From CAVQCX01 sp963711095 (GTDB lineage: Bacteria > Pseudomonadota > Gammaproteobacteria > Chromatiales > Chromatiaceae), in assembly GCA_963711095.1 (NCBI GenBank), contig CAVQCX010000030.1:124001-188000 (forward strand): DNA of 64,000 bases. The letters run 5' to 3'. Numbering within the stretch: the first letter of the stretch is position 1; each line of letters begins with the position of its first letter. A program made the position numbers and the translations under genes. The notes under the pieces were generated by a model. It had not been told where the DNA came from. It worked only from the letters and a program-made list of their open reading frames with translations, and made no database searches. Of this stretch, positions 1-10,137 are shown piece by piece.

Positions 1-464
1 GCGCATGTGAAAGCTTCTCTGGGATTCGGGCACCAGGGCCCTTGAGACGAACGCAGGCCTCAGGGCTCGGGCCCGCAGGCCCCGGCCGCTCGCGCCGGCG
101 CAGGCCGGCAATGGGAGATGCATTTTACCGGACAGTGCTCGAAGATGCCGTCCCGGCGGCTCTGTCAGACGGCCTTCAGCCATGCCGTCCATAATTGGGA
201 TGGGCCGGCAGGACTCAAACGGGCCTTCGGGGAGCTAAACCATGAGCGGGAAGATCGTCGCGGTCCGGGCCTCGACCCGGCTGAGGGCCGGCCGGCTCGC
301 CGGAGCGGAGGCTTCGGGCGCAGGCGCTCGGGGTGGCAAGGGGTCCGGCCCATGAGCCGGGCGGCTGCCGTGGCCTTGCCGGAGCTAAGCGGGCTGAGCC
401 TGAGCGCGGGGAGCAGACTGATGCTCGACGGTCTCGGTCTGCCCCGGGGGCAGCGGGAATCGTT
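1..464. other. Gene-free stretch with a possible ABC-ATPase N-terminal remnant
   Basis: No intact gene is supported here. On the plus strand, about 380-467 reads as a short fragment with the look of the first strand of an ABC ATPase (LSGLSLSAG..LMLDGL..). About 240-450 resembles 9420-9630 by eye (shared blocks such as CGGTCCGGGCC and GGCCGGCTCGC), where a longer decayed ABC ATPase lies. I read it as a diverged remnant of the same kind of gene. The short ORFs on either strand show no family signature. Confidence 0.35.
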
Positions 465-1838
465 ATGACCAGATCGGGCGAGCAGTTCGACGTTGTGATC
501 ATCGGCGCCGGGCCCGCCGGCCTGTTCGCGGCCCTGCAGCTGGCGGGCCAGCTACGCGTGCTGGTGCTCGACCGCAAGTCGCGGCCGGGCGGCGCCGGCG
601 GGGCGACGGACGGCAAGCTCAACCTGTCCCCGCAGATCGGACTCGACCTGCAGGAGCTGGGGCTGTCCGAGGAGCAGGCCATGCAGCGCATCGAGGCGGT
701 GGACCGGACCTTTCTCGAGCACGGCGCCGATCCCAGCCTGCATGGCCTGGACGAGGCCCGCATCCAGTGGTGGCTGGAGCGGGTCTCCTGGGTGCGCCGG
801 CGCACCCCCAAGGGGGGCTGGGATATCCAGCTGGTCCCCGCCAGGCAGCGCCACATGGGTACCGACTTCGCGCATCGGGTCACCGCGGCCATGGCGCAGA
901 CCATCCGCGAGCGCGGGGGCGAGTTTCGTCTGGAGACCGAGGTCGAGGATTTGCACCTGGGCGCGGATGGCGGCTTCCTGACCCAGACCTCTCGCGGCGC
1001 CTTTCGATCGCGCTTTCTGGTCGTCTGCCCCGGCCGCGAAGGGGCCCACTGGTTTCGGGAGAAGGCGCGGGCGCTGGGCGTGCAGACCGGCTACGGTGCC
1101 ATCGACATCGGCTGCCGGGTGGAGCTGGCCGCGGCGGTCTTCGACGAGATCACCGACGTGCTCTACGATCCCAAGCTGATCTTCTGCACGCCCACCCATC
1201 AGGACCGCACGCGCACTTTTTGCACCAATCCGGGCGGGCGGGTGCGGGTAGAGGAGCACCGCGGCTTTCGCCTGGTCAACGGCGATGCCCTGAAGGCGGC
1301 GAAGACCCGTAACACCAACTTCGCCATCCTCAACACCGTGAGCATGACCGAGCCCTTGCAGGACACCGCCTCGATGGGCCAGCAGGTAGCCTGCTTCGCC
1401 AACTTCTGGGGCGGCGGAAACAGCCTGATCGTGCAGCGCTGGGGGGACCTGGTGGCGGGCCGGCGCTCCAACGCCCAGACCTTCTTCTCCGCCCAGGCAG
1501 GCTTCGACAAGTTGCTCCCGACCCTGCCGCCGGGCCCCGGGGTCAGCCCCGGCGATATCTCCTTCGCCTATCCGGGGCGGATTGTGCGCAACCTCCAGGA
1601 GAGCCTGGAGCTTCTGGCGCGGGTGATCCCGGGAGTCGCCCACCCTTCGACCACCATCTATGTCCCGGAGATCAAGTTCTACGACGTGCGCTACCCGACC
1701 AGCGCCGACCTGGAGACCAACATGCCGGGTCTGTTCGTCGCCGGAGACGGGGCGGGCAAGTCCCGGGGCATCGTCGGGGCGGCGGTCAACGGCTTGATGG
1801 CCGCCCAGGGGATATTATCCCGGGTCAGTGCGGCCTGA
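465..1838 (+). CDS. FAD-dependent dehydrogenase, COG2509-like
   Basis: 457 residues from ATG 465. The open frame extends further upstream, but this start places the Rossmann FAD motif (VIIGAGPAGLFAALQLA) at residue ~10, as expected. A GGAGGATDGKLN block near residue 45 and the C-terminal GLFVAGDGAGKSRGIVGAA segment match the uncharacterised FAD-dependent dehydrogenase family COG2509; the C-terminal segment closes the FAD site. The family is a soluble flavoprotein of unknown substrate. No signal peptide or membrane segment is seen. The next gene starts 122 bp downstream and is a heat-shock gene, so a shared operon is unlikely. The FAD-binding fold is certain; the exact reaction is unknown. Confidence 0.82.
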   Translation: MTRSGEQFDVVIIGAGPAGLFAALQLAGQLRVLVLDRKSRPGGAGGATDGKLNLSPQIGLDLQELGLSEEQAMQRIEAVDRTFLEHGADPSLHGLDEARIQWWLERVSWVRRRTPKGGWDIQLVPARQRHMGTDFAHRVTAAMAQTIRERGGEFRLETEVEDLHLGADGGFLTQTSRGAFRSRFLVVCPGREGAHWFREKARALGVQTGYGAIDIGCRVELAAAVFDEITDVLYDPKLIFCTPTHQDRTRTFCTNPGGRVRVEEHRGFRLVNGDALKAAKTRNTNFAILNTVSMTEPLQDTASMGQQVACFANFWGGGNSLIVQRWGDLVAGRRSNAQTFFSAQAGFDKLLPTLPPGPGVSPGDISFAYPGRIVRNLQESLELLARVIPGVAHPSTTIYVPEIKFYDVRYPTSADLETNMPGLFVAGDGAGKSRGIVGAAVNGLMAAQGILSRVSAA

Positions 1839-1882
1839 TCCGGCGGCGGGTCTGGCAGCGGTCGCAGGACGGATCGGAGCGG

Positions 1883-1909
1883 TTGAAAACACAGCACGAG
1901 TCCCTATTC
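1883..1909 (+). promoter_or_regulatory. Possible sigma-32 promoter of the hsp20 pair
   Basis: TTGAAA at 1883-1888 is followed after 13 bases by CCCTATTC at 1902-1909. This resembles the heat-shock sigma factor consensus (CTTGAAA, 11-16 bases, CCCCATNT), and it lies about 50 bp upstream of the first Hsp20 start. The call rests on consensus and position only. Confidence 0.4.
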
Positions 1910-1960
1910 TTCCTAGGGTAGTGCTGGTGGAGTCTGTCAACATCGATGGGAGGTGCTGAA

Positions 1961-2404
1961 ATGTTCGGTAGTCTGGGCAGTTTCGAAAGCGGCCTGCTGG
2001 ACGAGTTCCGGCGTCTGGAGCGCGAGGTGGACCAGTTGTTCGGTGCTGCGCCCTGGCCGGCGGGCATTCGGGCGGTGGCCAGAGGGACCTTTCCCCCGAT
2101 CAATATCGGCAGCACGCCCGAGCAGGTCGATGTCTATCTGTTCGCGGCAGGAGCGGACCCCAAGAGTCTGGATATCTCGATCCAGCAAAACCTGCTCACC
2201 GTGGTCGGCGAGCGCAAGCGGACCATGGACGAAGGGGTCAACTATTACCGCAACGAGCGCTTCGATGGCGAGTTCCGCCGAGTGCTGACCTTGCCGGAGG
2301 ACGTGGACCCCGACAAGGTCGAGGCGGGCTATCGGGACGGTGTCCTGCGTGTCAGCATCCAGCGGCGCGCGGCGGCCAAGTCGCGGCAGGTCAAGGTGCA
2401 GTGA
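1961..2404 (+). CDS. Hsp20/alpha-crystallin small heat-shock protein (first copy)
   Basis: 147 residues. ATG 1961 is chosen over ATG 1946 because GGGAGGT lies six bases upstream of it. The alpha-crystallin domain spans roughly residues 45-145: it opens with the PPINIG strand, carries an LTVVGERK core, and ends in the GVLRVSIQRR beta strand typical of Hsp20. These proteins are ATP-independent cytosolic holdases that keep unfolding clients soluble for DnaK. The second Hsp20 follows after 19 bp and is probably co-transcribed. The N-terminal arm (MFGSLGSFESGLLDEFRRLE) is amphipathic and fits oligomer assembly. Confidence 0.88.
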   Translation: MFGSLGSFESGLLDEFRRLEREVDQLFGAAPWPAGIRAVARGTFPPINIGSTPEQVDVYLFAAGADPKSLDISIQQNLLTVVGERKRTMDEGVNYYRNERFDGEFRRVLTLPEDVDPDKVEAGYRDGVLRVSIQRRAAAKSRQVKVQ

Positions 2405-2423
2405 TCGGCGAGAGGATGACAAG

Positions 2424-2819
2424 ATGACCGAGAACAAAGACGTGACTACTCAGGAATCCAAGGCGGTGCGGGAAGACAAGGAGCAGGAGCGCGCGATCCG
2501 GCCCGCCGTGGACATCTTCGAGGACGCTGGCGGCATCACCCTGACCGCCGATATGCCGGGTGTGGCGCGTGAGCGGTTGGTGGTGCAGGTCGACGGCGAT
2601 GCGCTGTCCATCGAGGGCCAGATCGAGATCCCCGTGCCGGAAGGCATGCAGCCGCTGTATGCGGATCTGCGCTCCACCCGCTACCAGCGCAGCTTCTCGC
2701 TGAGCAAGGAGCTGGATGGCGAGAGCGTCCAAGCGAGCCTGAAAGACGGCGTGCTGACGCTGCGCATCCCCAAGCGCGCCGAGCACAAGCCGCGCAAGAT
2801 CGAGGTGCGCACGGGCTGA
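2424..2819 (+). CDS. Hsp20/alpha-crystallin small heat-shock protein (second copy)
   Basis: 131 residues from ATG 2424, preceded by GAGAGGATGACAAG. The N-terminus is a charged, Lys/Glu-rich tail of ~30 residues. The alpha-crystallin domain follows, with ITLTADMPGV at the start, LSIEGQIEI in the middle and DGVLTLRIPKRAEHKPRKIEV at the end. It has the long PVPEG..PLYADLRSTRYQRSF loop typical of the divergent partner in class-A/class-B Hsp20 gene pairs. The two proteins probably form mixed or alternating oligomers. It is co-directional with the first copy and probably in one heat-inducible transcript. After the stop lies a GC-rich inverted repeat (about 2850-2885) without a T-run. Confidence 0.88.
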   Translation: MTENKDVTTQESKAVREDKEQERAIRPAVDIFEDAGGITLTADMPGVARERLVVQVDGDALSIEGQIEIPVPEGMQPLYADLRSTRYQRSFSLSKELDGESVQASLKDGVLTLRIPKRAEHKPRKIEVRTG

Positions 2820-2959
2820 GCTCGCCTCCGGCGATTCTCCGGCATTGAAATGCCCGCCCCGGGTCCGTCGGGCCCCGGGGCGGTGCGGCCCCACAAGGGC
2901 GATCAAAGGCCCCGACCTCCCTGGCGGCGGAAGGCCGAGGGTCGGCCCGCGACTCTTCT

Positions 2960-3022
2960 GGGATCGCCGAGTTGCACTCGGCTGTTTGTCCGGATTCCTG
3001 CCGAGTTAAACTCGGCGATCCC
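2960..3022. repeat. REP-like palindromic pair (BIME), copy 1
   Basis: GGGATCGCCGAGTTGCACTC at 2960 is followed ~15 bases later by its inverted counterpart GCCGAGTTAAACTCGGCGAT, ending near 3022. Each half is itself a GCCGAGT..ACTCGGC hairpin. Two more copies lie 200 bp downstream, with a REP-associated transposase remnant between them, which is the normal REP/RAYT arrangement. Confidence 0.75.
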
Positions 3023-3195
3023 AGGGCAAACCTCCCAACCGGGCGCTCCCCCATCGCCAGGCCTTGGCGCCGGAGACAAGCCCGGCCGCCACTGGATTGT
3101 TCTCGATGTAACTGATTGCGGTCAGGAGATGGCGCTCGTCCCGGATGAACCTGTCCCAGTATTCGCGTTGCCACAGCGGGCTCGGCCAGCACCGG
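3018..3195 (-). pseudogene. REP-associated tyrosine transposase (RAYT) C-terminal remnant
   Basis: The minus-strand reading frame carries LWQREYWDRFIRDERHLLTA, then SYIENNPVAAGLV and AWRWGSAR. This is the conserved C-terminal part of RAYT / IS200-like Y1 transposases (the WDRxIRDE helix and YIENNPV motif). The N-terminal HUH metal-binding half and the region with the catalytic tyrosine are not found; upstream the frame runs into REP palindromes instead. The protein would be inactive. RAYTs are known to mobilise REP hairpins, and the flanking REP copies fit that origin. Confidence 0.7.
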
Positions 3196-3203
3196 GCGCT
3201 ATC

Positions 3204-3283
3204 CGGGATCGCCGAGTCTGGGATCGCCGAGTTGCACTCGGCTCTCTTTGGGAACCCTTGCCGAGTGCAACTCGGCGATCCCG
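3204..3283. repeat. REP-like palindromic cluster (BIME), copy 2
   Basis: A partial unit (GGGATCGCCGAGT, from 3204) is followed by a complete one (3220-3242) and its inverted partner (3260-3283). The units are the same as those at 2960-3022. The stretch 3284-3564 beyond them holds no recognisable gene. Confidence 0.75.
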
Positions 3284-3564
3284 GGAGTTGGCAAGCTTCT
3301 GCGGATCCTCGTGACTCATCGGGCAACCTCCCTGTCGGCATGATCGTCTCGCTCCCCAGCACCCGCTTCGGAAGGCGGGTCGTTGCGCAGGCGGCGACCG
3401 TGGATCTAGCGACCCCCTACCTACCCGGTCTCGCCCCGCATGCCGCACACCTCCTCGACGTTAGAGTATAGGAAACGCCATGACCCTCGTCGCGGCCATC
3501 CGCCGCGAGCGGCTCGCGTCCAACGCCCCGCGCGTGGAGATGTCAGCCTTCTGCTGGGCTTGTG

Positions 3565-6060
3565 CTATTTCTGCAGCCGCAGGGCGTTGAGAACAACAAT
3601 GAGAGAGCTGACGGACATGCCGATCGCCGCGCCCCAGGGCGGAATCAAGCCGGCGGCGGCGGCCGGTACTGCCACGATGTTGTATGCCGCGGCCCATGCC
3701 AGGTTCTGCAGGATGTTTGAGCGCGTCCGACGCGCCAAGGCCCTTGCGTCGGCGAGAGCGCCCGGATCCTTGCCGAGCAGCAGAAAATCGCTGCTTGCGT
3801 TGGCCAGGTCGGTCCCGTCGGAAAAGGAAACCGAGGCATCGGCGGCCGCCAGCACGGGTGCGTCGTTGATGCCGTCGCCGAACATGATGACGCGATGGCC
3901 TTGCTGCTGCCTGGTGCGAATCCAGGCCAACTTGTCTGCCGGCGTCATGCCGCTCTTGGCGGTGCCTATAGCCAGCTGCTTCCGGATCTGCTCAACACTC
4001 GCTTGCGCATCGCCGCTCAGAATCGCGAATGCCTTGACGCCGAGTTTCTGCAGCCCCTCGAGCATGGATGCTGCACCCTCCCGTAACGGGTCTGCAAAAG
4101 CAAGGATGGCCTCGACGCCATCGGGGCCGGTCAACAAGGAGACCGTCCGCCCCCTTGCCCTTTCCTGCTCGACGCACGACCGGACACTCGGGCTCATCGG
4201 TGAGCCGCAGGCCGCGGTCCCCGGCTTTCCGAGATGCCACTCCCTTCCGGCAATCATGGCGCGAATGCCCTCACCGGCAACGTTTGTCGCTCCCTCAATC
4301 GCCAGGCCCGCCCGGGGCTCGGTCTGCCTCAGCGCCCGGGCAATGGGATGCTCCGACGCAGCTGCCAGTGCGGCGGCATAATCCAGGATCTCATCGCTCT
4401 CCAGTCGCCCGGTCGAGGTCACGGCCATCAAGGCGGGCTGGCCGGTGGTCAAGGTGCCTGTCTTGTCGAACGCGGCGAGATCGCCAAGCGCCAAGCTGTC
4501 GAGCGCCTGCATGCGCAGAGGCATGACGCCCAGCTCCAGGAATCGCTGGGCGGCGACGGCAAGCGCAACCGGTGTCGCTAGAGCCAATGCGCATGGACAA
4601 GTGACGATCAGCACGGCAATGGTGTTGCCAAGCCATGCCGCGCTGTCATGCTGCAACCAATATGCGGCAGTTGCGCCCGCGACAATCAGCACTGCCGCGA
4701 CGAAGCTGCGTGCCACGCGCTCCGCCATCAGCGCGTACGCCGGCCGTCGGCTGACGCCGAGCTCGACCAGCCGCTGAATCTCACTGACCGCGGACGTCCG
4801 AACGCCGTGGGTCACGCGTACAGTGACCGGCTGCTCGCCATTGACCGAGCCCGCGATGACTGGATCCCCGGGATGATGCAGGACAGGGGCTGATTCGCCG
4901 GTGACGAGCGATTCGTCGAAGCTGCTGCTGCCCTCGACGACCACACCATCGACGGCCAAGGCTTCGCCGGGCAAGACCCGGATCGCCTCGCCCGGCTGCA
5001 GGTCGATGGCGGCGACCTCAGTCCAGCGCCCCACATCATCCAGGCGCCTGGCCTTTCGCGGCGTGGTCCGCGCCAGGCGGTCCAGACGGTCGGACGCCCT
5101 GAGTCGGCCCTGCATCTCCCACCGGCGAGCGAGCAGCAGGAAGAAGACAAACATGGCGATCGAATCGAAGTAGACGTCCCCCCGGACAGCGACTGTCGCG
5201 TACAGGCTGCCGAGCAAGGCCGCCGTCAGGCCCAGCACGATCGGGATGTCCATGCCGAGGCGTCGCTTGCGCATGTCGCTCCATGCGCCGGCAAAGAAAT
5301 CCTGCCCGGGGTAGGCGAGAATGGTCAGCGCCACAGCAAGGCTGGTCCATCGGCCAATGACGACCCAAAGTGGCAATTGTCCGTCTGCTTGAGGCGCCCC
5401 CATGAGGTAGGTCGCCACCGAGAAGTTCATGATCACCATGCCCGCCGCGCCGGCGAAGATAAGGCGTTCGGCGCTGCGCCGCTCGCGCGCCCGCAGAAGC
5501 TCCCGGTCGCGCGTGGCATCGTAGGGATGGGCGACGTACCCGATGTCGCTGATGGCCTTGAGGATGGCGCTGAGCTGAATCTGCGCCGGGTCCCAACGAA
5601 TCCACGCCCGGTGCCGCGCGTCGTCTATGGCGACCTCAACGACGCCCGACAGGCGCCTCAGTCGCTTTTCGTTCAGCCACAGGCACGAGGGGCACCGGAT
5701 ATCCTCAAGGATCAGCGATGTCTCGCACGACCCGTTGCTATCCCGCACGAAATCTCTCTGGATCTCGGGGCGGTCGTAGAGCTCCAGTTGCTTGAGGAGC
5801 TCGGGAACGCTCGATCGGCCCGGAGATGCGGCAGGCCGCTTGCGGTGCTGGTAGTAGTCCTCGAGGCCGGCGCCGACGATTGCCGTGCAGACGGCCTGGC
5901 ACCCGGTACAGCAAAACGTTCGCTCCGTACCGAGGACATGCAGCGAAGGTGCTTCGTAATGATCCGGCACCGGCAGGCCACAATGAAAGCATTCCGCATC
6001 GGATCGCGCGTTGTGACCGACATAGAGAGCCGGGTCGACAGCAAGGGACTCGTTCGGCAA
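3565..6060 (-). CDS. CcoI/FixI-like copper-translocating P1B-type ATPase
   Basis: 831 residues. The N-terminus has a Cys-rich metal-binding module (CFHC at 24-27, CCTGC at 50-54) found in CcoI/FixI-type ATPases, then an HMA domain with CPSC at 123-126. The P-type core follows: TGES near 387, CPC in a membrane helix near 488 (copper selectivity), DKTGT near 532 (phosphorylated Asp), a SEHPIARAL HP motif and GDGINDAP in the hinge. About eight hydrophobic helices are visible. Start is TTG 6060; no upstream ATG is in frame. It lies 59 bp downstream of the oxidase cytochrome gene on the same strand, so it probably supplies copper to that oxidase. CcoI proteins normally serve cbb3 oxidases, so the pairing with a CuA enzyme is notable. 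Confidence 0.9.
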   Translation of the reverse strand: MPNESLAVDPALYVGHNARSDAECFHCGLPVPDHYEAPSLHVLGTERTFCCTGCQAVCTAIVGAGLEDYYQHRKRPAASPGRSSVPELLKQLELYDRPEIQRDFVRDSNGSCETSLILEDIRCPSCLWLNEKRLRRLSGVVEVAIDDARHRAWIRWDPAQIQLSAILKAISDIGYVAHPYDATRDRELLRARERRSAERLIFAGAAGMVIMNFSVATYLMGAPQADGQLPLWVVIGRWTSLAVALTILAYPGQDFFAGAWSDMRKRRLGMDIPIVLGLTAALLGSLYATVAVRGDVYFDSIAMFVFFLLLARRWEMQGRLRASDRLDRLARTTPRKARRLDDVGRWTEVAAIDLQPGEAIRVLPGEALAVDGVVVEGSSSFDESLVTGESAPVLHHPGDPVIAGSVNGEQPVTVRVTHGVRTSAVSEIQRLVELGVSRRPAYALMAERVARSFVAAVLIVAGATAAYWLQHDSAAWLGNTIAVLIVTCPCALALATPVALAVAAQRFLELGVMPLRMQALDSLALGDLAAFDKTGTLTTGQPALMAVTSTGRLESDEILDYAAALAAASEHPIARALRQTEPRAGLAIEGATNVAGEGIRAMIAGREWHLGKPGTAACGSPMSPSVRSCVEQERARGRTVSLLTGPDGVEAILAFADPLREGAASMLEGLQKLGVKAFAILSGDAQASVEQIRKQLAIGTAKSGMTPADKLAWIRTRQQQGHRVIMFGDGINDAPVLAAADASVSFSDGTDLANASSDFLLLGKDPGALADARALARRTRSNILQNLAWAAAYNIVAVPAAAAGLIPPWGAAIGMSVSSLIVVLNALRLQK

Positions 6061-6119
6061 CGTTAACAGGTTCTCGCAGCCATCGGCCGCGCCCTTTAGG
6101 CGGACGCGCGCCGATGAAA

Positions 6120-6800
6120 TTATCTTCGGGCCACCTTGTCCTTGGGCACTGCTGTCGGGGCATAGTACTCAGCGAGCCCCTTGATCTCATCCGCCGTCAA
6201 AGCCTCGGCAATGAGACGCATGCGGGAATACACATCGTTGACGCGTGATCCATCCTTGAAAGCGGATATGGTGTCGACAAAATAGTCGCGGTTCTGGCCG
6301 GCAATTGCCGCATAATCGTACTGCCCGCCGCGACCATCCCTCCCGTGGCAGGCCGAGCACGCCTTGATCATGCGGCTCGGATCGCCCCGGTATACCAGCC
6401 GTCCGATCGATTTCTCGACTCGGCCGCCACCGGGCATTGCCGGTGGCAACGAGGCAAACCAGGCGGCAAGGTCTGCCATCTCCCTGTCATCGAGATCGCG
6501 AGTCGCTTTCTTCATGTCCCGGTCTTCCCGCTTGCCGTCCTTGTAGTCTCTTAGCTGCTTGTAGATGTAGGAGGCGCGCAGTCCGGCAATATTCGCGTCA
6601 CCCGGCTCATCGGAAACCCCTACATCACCGTGACATTTCGCGCATTTACGCTCCTTCGCAAGTGCTTTGCCGTTTCCGGGATCGCCCGATGCGAGCAGCG
6701 CGCGGGTCTCTGCATCGAATGCGACGTTCGAAGACGGCGCTGCGTTTGCAGCAGCCATCACAAAGAGCGATCCGGTGACGACAGCCATTACTCGTCTCAT
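6120..6800 (-). CDS. Dihaem cytochrome c, c4-like, of the oxidase operon
   Basis: About 226 residues from ATG 6800, which has GGAG nine bases upstream. ATG 6806 (ATGA overlap with the previous stop) and 6815 are alternatives. A Sec signal peptide (MRRVMAVVTGSLFVMAAANA) leads to two class I haem c domains: CAKCH near residue 55 with Met ligand candidates downstream, and CSACH near 150. Two-domain c4 cytochromes are periplasmic electron carriers. Its translationally coupled position directly after subunit I suggests it is the electron donor to the CuA site. The C-terminal DEIKGLAEYYA helix is typical of the family. Confidence 0.88.
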   Translation of the reverse strand: MRRVMAVVTGSLFVMAAANAAPSSNVAFDAETRALLASGDPGNGKALAKERKCAKCHGDVGVSDEPGDANIAGLRASYIYKQLRDYKDGKREDRDMKKATRDLDDREMADLAAWFASLPPAMPGGGRVEKSIGRLVYRGDPSRMIKACSACHGRDGRGGQYDYAAIAGQNRDYFVDTISAFKDGSRVNDVYSRMRLIAEALTADEIKGLAEYYAPTAVPKDKVARR

Positions 6801-6802
6801 GG

Positions 6803-8421
<1,619 letters not shown>

Positions 8422-8425
<4 letters not shown>

Positions 8426-8943
8426 AACTGTGCGCCTCCCGTGGTTCTGGGCACAACGGTCAGGCGTGACCACATATGGTCATGGCCAAGGCCGCAGTAC
8501 TCATTGCAAAGCATGGAATAGTCACCAGGCCTCGGGAATACCGTGTGCACCTCTGACACGTAACCGGGAACGATCATGGTGGAGAAATTCGTATAGGGTG
8601 CGTGTACGCCGTGCAGGACGTCCGCACTGGCCAGACGGAAAGTTACCGGGGTATCGGCCGGTACTACGATATGCTGGGGATAGAAACCGTAACGGGCCGC
8701 TACCAACCTGACCATGATGCTGCCGTCAGGGTCCGTCTTGACCCCGAGGTTGTCTTCGGCAAATTCCTTGGTGAGGTGAAGTCTGGATGAATCAATGGTC
8801 TCGACGTTGCTCGGGGGATTAATGTTGTTGGCCAGCGCATAGAAGCCGAGCAATGCTACCGCAACGGCCCCGAGCAGGAGTGATATCCACATCCATGCCC
8901 TTTCCAGCGGATCGTCGCAGACCACTCGCAATGGATCGCCCAT
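8422..8943 (-). CDS. Oxidase subunit II with CuA site (ba3-like)
   Basis: 173 residues. One N-terminal transmembrane helix (WISLLLGAVAVALLGFYAL, residues ~18-36) anchors a periplasmic cupredoxin domain. CuA ligands are visible in DVLHGVH and CNEYCGLGHDHM (two Cys, two His, Met). Subunit II with a single membrane helix is typical of B-type oxidases; aa3 enzymes have two. ATG 8943 has GGAGG eight bases upstream, inside the end of the preceding small gene. The stop overlaps the start of subunit I. It accepts electrons from cytochrome c and passes them to the haem b of subunit I. Confidence 0.9.
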
Positions 8944-8956
8944 GATGATCGCCTCC

Positions 8957-9109
8957 TCAGCTTACAGGGCCATGCACAAGAAATCGCCCGAAATACAGGT
9001 AGGCCCAACCTGCTACGAACATAGCGGCGAGCACGAGCATCAGAGCAAACGTGCCCTTCGGTGCATCTTCAAGGGCTCTCCTCTCTTCTTCCGGCGTCAA
9101 TTCATTCAT
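8957..9109 (-). CDS. Small single-helix oxidase subunit (subunit IIa-like), 50 residues
   Basis: ATG 9109 has AAGGAG about ten bases upstream and reads 50 codons to TGA at 8957. The peptide has an acidic N-terminus (MNELTPEEERRALEDAPKG), one membrane helix (FALMLVLAAMFVAGWAYLYF) and a short basic/His tail. It ends 13 bp before subunit II, and the SD of subunit II overlaps its stop. Its size, single helix and first position match the IIa-type subunit of ba3 oxidases (34 residues in Thermus) and similar small subunits. It is too short for routine ORF calling. Assignment rests on context and topology rather than a strong sequence signature. Confidence 0.75.
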   Translation of the reverse strand: MNELTPEEERRALEDAPKGTFALMLVLAAMFVAGWAYLYFGRFLVHGPVS

Positions 9110-9544
9110 GGCGCACTGACTCCTTCTTTCGTTAACCCAGACGAGACCCCGGGCCTGGCGTTGCGCCGGCTGCGACCGGGAATATCCTTGGCGCGGACGC
9201 GGCTATGGACTCGGTATGAGCTGTGTGGCAGAGCAGGGCGGGAGGTTGCCCGCACGGCAGCAAGCGGGATATTCGCTGTGGCTGTTGCACCGGCGACGCC
9301 ATCGTCTTGCGCGGCAACAACAGAAATCAGCATATTATTATAAGCCATTGTCGCCCCGGACCTGATATTGCCCGATGTTCTATCAACTCGTTGGCAAATT
9401 CAAGAGCGAGCGGAGTTGCAGCTTGAACGGGAAGATGGGAGCGGTCGGGGCCCTCGCGCGGCCGGGGTCCGGCCGGCTCGCTCAGGGCGAGACCTCGGAT
9501 GATTGGCCGCGGAGCGCCAGGAGATGCGGTCCACGGCCCAGGCC
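9110..9544. other. No gene seen; probable oxidase-operon upstream region
   Basis: The stretch contains only short ORFs without family features. The promoter of the minus-strand oxidase operon must lie in its first part, but no convincing -35/-10 or FNR-type site is recognised. About 9420-9630 resembles 240-450 at the start of the window. Confidence 0.5.
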
Positions 9545-9865
9545 TCGGCCGCGCCCTTGCTGGACCTGCGCGGGCTGATCCTGAGCCTGGGGGCAGACCG
9601 GTGCTCGATGGCATCGATCGGCGTCTGCAACAAGGGGCGGCCCGGGCACTGATCGGCAGGGAAGGATATCGTCCCCAGGCCGGGGAAATGTGGTTTCGGG
9701 GACGCCCGTCGCTGCTCGACCTCCCCATGCAAGAGCGCGCCCGGCTGGGGTTACCCTGGCCTGGCAGGAGCCGGCGCGGATCGAGAGCCTGGCGGTCCAC
9801 GACTGTCTGCTGTTCGGCAACCGGGCCGCCGACCCTGCGGCCTGCCTCGAGCGGGGTCAGGCGGG
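9545..9865 (+). pseudogene. SufC-like ABC ATPase, truncated and frameshifted
   Basis: Translated across two frames, the piece reads LDLRGL, then VLDGIDRRLQQGAARALIG followed directly by REGYRPQAGEMWFRGRP, then LPMQERARLGL, and in a shifted frame LAWQEPARIESLAVHDCLLF. This follows SufC-type ABC ATPases, but the Walker A loop and the helix after it are missing between ALIG and REGY, and the frame changes near 9750. The signature motif, Walker B and the rest of the domain are absent. No SufB/SufD-like partner is nearby. SufC-like is the best guess from the QEPAR-type Q-loop; the wider ABC assignment is safer. Confidence 0.55.
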
Positions 9866-9889
9866 AAATGAGGACCCTGGAACGATTTC

Positions 9890-10045
9890 TATCCCCTCTC
9901 TCTTGAGGGGGATGGTTAGGGTGAGGGTGATTCCAGTCAGCAAACAGGCCGCCCCCTCACCGCAATGCTCTGCCCCGCGCGGGGAAGAGGGAGAAGAAAT
10001 CGACCCTGCTCTTCATTGAAGTCCACGGGTTGTGGCCTAACGAAG
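9890..10045 (+). repeat. CCCTCTCCC-family dispersed repeat, copy 1
   Basis: CCCCTCTCTCTTGAGGGGGA, GGGTGAGGGTGATTCC and GAGGGAGAAGAAATC are followed by TTCATTGAAGTCCACGGGTT. The same ordered blocks recur near 39548, 44281 (inverted) and 57071 (inverted). The core can fold into a long imperfect hairpin. No ORF is conserved within it. Confidence 0.7.
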
Positions 10046-10137
10046 GGACATCGGCCGTTGGCCTGGGCAATAGGGTCAACTACACTACCTTGGCGGCAAC
10101 CAGGGCGATCGTCATTGCCAGCGAAGCTGCTGCTGCC

